DNA from: UMGS1387 sp045541355
Lineage (GTDB): Bacteria > Bacillota > Clostridia > Oscillospirales > CAG-382
Reading direction: 5' to 3'
Length of the DNA stretch: 12,582 nucleotides
Assembly (NCBI GenBank): GCA_045541355.1
Contig: JAZQIW010000064.1
Span: 1-12,582 of the forward strand
In this document: piece by piece, positions 11,329 to 12,582 of the stretch
Layout: the number at the start of each line of letters is the position of its first letter
Position numbering within the stretch: position 1 is the stretch's first letter
Notes under the pieces: generated by a model
Told to the model about the DNA's origin: nothing
The model's input: only the letters and a program-made list of their open reading frames with translations
Databases searched by the model: none
Program-made: the position numbers and the translations under genes

Positions 11329-12582
11329 TCAAGGAAAATCGTCATAAGCAGTTTTGATAATTTTACCCGAATCAACCGTAACATAGAAAGTGAAATTATC
11401 AAATATACTTTCACCGACAATAAAGTTTGTTGAGTATCTGACTTTATCCTCCCCGGCATCATATCTGTAGAACAACAAGAGATTTTCATCTTTTACCACA
11501 TCGAAAAACTTCGTTGCATCATCACCAATATTTAAATCCATCAACGGGTTATCATCCCATGTGTAATGATCACTTTCCTGTTTCCAATCCGAGTCGCTGT
11601 AATATTCTACCGTATTTATATACGATACGATCTCAATCCTGATTGAGCCGTCTTCCATAACACAGATATAAAAATGAGGAAAAGCCTCTGATTTTTCACC
11701 GATGATTGCCGACAGATGCCGTGTGCATCGCGTGTCATCTATGTGTTCATATTCTTTAAATTCAAGATAATCAAAATGCGCGAGAACATCGTCAATATCG
11801 TCCGCTGTTATCTTCTCTTTTTCAAGGCAGTAGTCACAGAAATCCTCTACAACACTGCACCATTTCTCTTTTTCCTCAATGTCAGCTTGGTGCAGATATA
11901 TATCCGTTGCTAGCGCACTAGCAAAAACAATGCACAGTAAGGGAATCGCGACTATACTGAAAACCCGTTTAAAGTTGACTGAAGAGATATTCGGAGTGCG
12001 GATGTAGATTGAAATTCTACGGTATGTAAAAATCAACAAGCCGATAACTGCAACTGTAAGAAGTAAAGCAATAATCGAAATAATCATATTCTGATTTTTT
12101 GTGCCGTACGCAATTTCCTGCATCGTTCTGTAATCCGCCCATTGACCCGTCAAACGAGCAACGGTTTCACTCCAATAGGAAATCAGGACTTTGAAATTTA
12201 TCACAGCAGAAATAACCGCCATGCGTGCAGGTAATAACCTCTTGTGACACACAGACATAATATATCCTGCAATAACGGGAACAAGCATAAAGAAAAAAGC
12301 ATGACTGTAAGAGATACTTACAAGAGGGCTTAAGAGCGCCATTCCGATTACGGGAATCATAAGCACGGTGTATACGACTTCAGCAAATATCTGTCCCGCA
12401 GACAGCTTATGAAGCTTTGCGAGGTCTTCGGCAACATAATGCGGAGGCCCCATATCCTCAAGAGCCTTGTATTTTGCGGTCCTCTCATCATAGCCGATTT
12501 CGACATAGAAGTCGGCGGAATCCTGTAAGTGGCTTTCAAGCTCGGCGCAAATCGGCGCGTGGAGCTTTTTGTTTTTTATGTT
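11329..12582 (-). CDS. HAAS-domain membrane protein, paralogue B (5' end beyond the window)
   Basis: The frame is open to the right edge, giving 417 residues; comparison with paralogue A suggests about 14 N-terminal residues are missing. The visible HAAS-type segment (1-60) includes the stretch KLHAPICAELESHLQDSADF, identical to A. Five hydrophobic helices follow at about 65-86, 94-112, 119-137, 166-187 and 206-228, then an extracytoplasmic part of about 190 residues related to that of A: FDYLEFKEY, YICVMEDGSIRIEIVSY, FFDVVKDENLLLFYRYD and a final VDSGKI. The membrane and outer parts are only distantly alike between the two paralogues, unlike the 5' ends. It is transcribed toward paralogue A, probably as one operon with the repeat-filled 226-bp gap between them. 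Function unknown; a signal-sensing or permease-associated role is inferred from the N-terminal domain. Confidence 0.8.
   Translation of the reverse strand, partial: NIKNKKLHAPICAELESHLQDSADFYVEIGYDERTAKYKALEDMGPPHYVAEDLAKLHKLSAGQIFAEVVYTVLMIPVIGMALLSPLVSISYSHAFFFMLVPVIAGYIMSVCHKRLLPARMAVISAVINFKVLISYWSETVARLTGQWADYRTMQEIAYGTKNQNMIISIIALLLTVAVIGLLIFTYRRISIYIRTPNISSVNFKRVFSIVAIPLLCIVFASALATDIYLHQADIEEKEKWCSVVEDFCDYCLEKEKITADDIDDVLAHFDYLEFKEYEHIDDTRCTRHLSAIIGEKSEAFPHFYICVMEDGSIRIEIVSYINTVEYYSDSDWKQESDHYTWDDNPLMDLNIGDDATKFFDVVKDENLLLFYRYDAGEDKVRYSTNFIVGESIFDNFTFYVTVDSGKIIKTAYDDFP

Overview
The window looks like a chromosomal stretch from a low-to-moderate GC gut or rumen Clostridia (Oscillospiraceae/Ruminococcus-like). 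Supporting signs are the strong AGGAGG-type ribosome binding sites, TTGACA/TATAAT promoters, many U-tract terminators, a HAAS-domain membrane protein pair, and GTAGGG-headed intergenic hairpin repeats of a kind common in these genomes. Species cannot be assigned by eye.

Layout. (1) 1-609, minus: an OmpR/PhoB-type response regulator whose C-terminus runs off the left edge. (2) 798-2076, plus: a two-gene operon of a poorly characterised protein with a tentative ADP-ribosyltransferase-like look and a hypoxanthine-DNA (deoxyinosine) glycosylase. (3) About 2120-5880: a small integrated mobile element or remnant. It holds a strong promoter with a structured untranslated leader or small RNA, a ParB-like protein, a possible 47-codon gene, a MobC-like relaxosome protein, an 85-codon gene with no conventional start after its perfect Shine-Dalgarno, and a large serine recombinase. 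No relaxase is present. (4) 5917-6333, minus: a DUF4279 protein with its own promoter and terminator, convergent with the recombinase. (5) 6476-6841, minus: a tRNA-Ala(GGC) unit with a perfect consensus promoter and two 50-nt tRNA-like remnants ahead of the intact tRNA. (6) 7051-9578, plus: two overlapping extended-SDR oxidoreductase genes with GC-rich, strongly biased codons that suggest high expression. (7) 9732-12582, minus: two paralogous membrane proteins with HAAS-type N-termini, about five membrane helices and a large predicted extracytoplasmic C-terminal domain, separated by clustered palindromic repeats; the upstream copy runs off the right edge.

How they work together. The regulator and the glycosylase operon are divergent from a shared 188-bp region. 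The genes inside the mobile element overlap or nearly overlap, which suggests one transcript ending in the integrase. The two SDR genes are translationally coupled and probably act in one pathway, substrate unknown. The HAAS pair probably belongs to a PadR-controlled envelope stress or sensing locus that continues to the right of the window.

The observations most worth following up are the glycosylase/ART-like pair, the tandem mini-tRNA remnants, the structured RNA upstream of the ParB-like gene, the apparent AUC start, and the 97% identical 5' segments of two otherwise diverged membrane paralogues.
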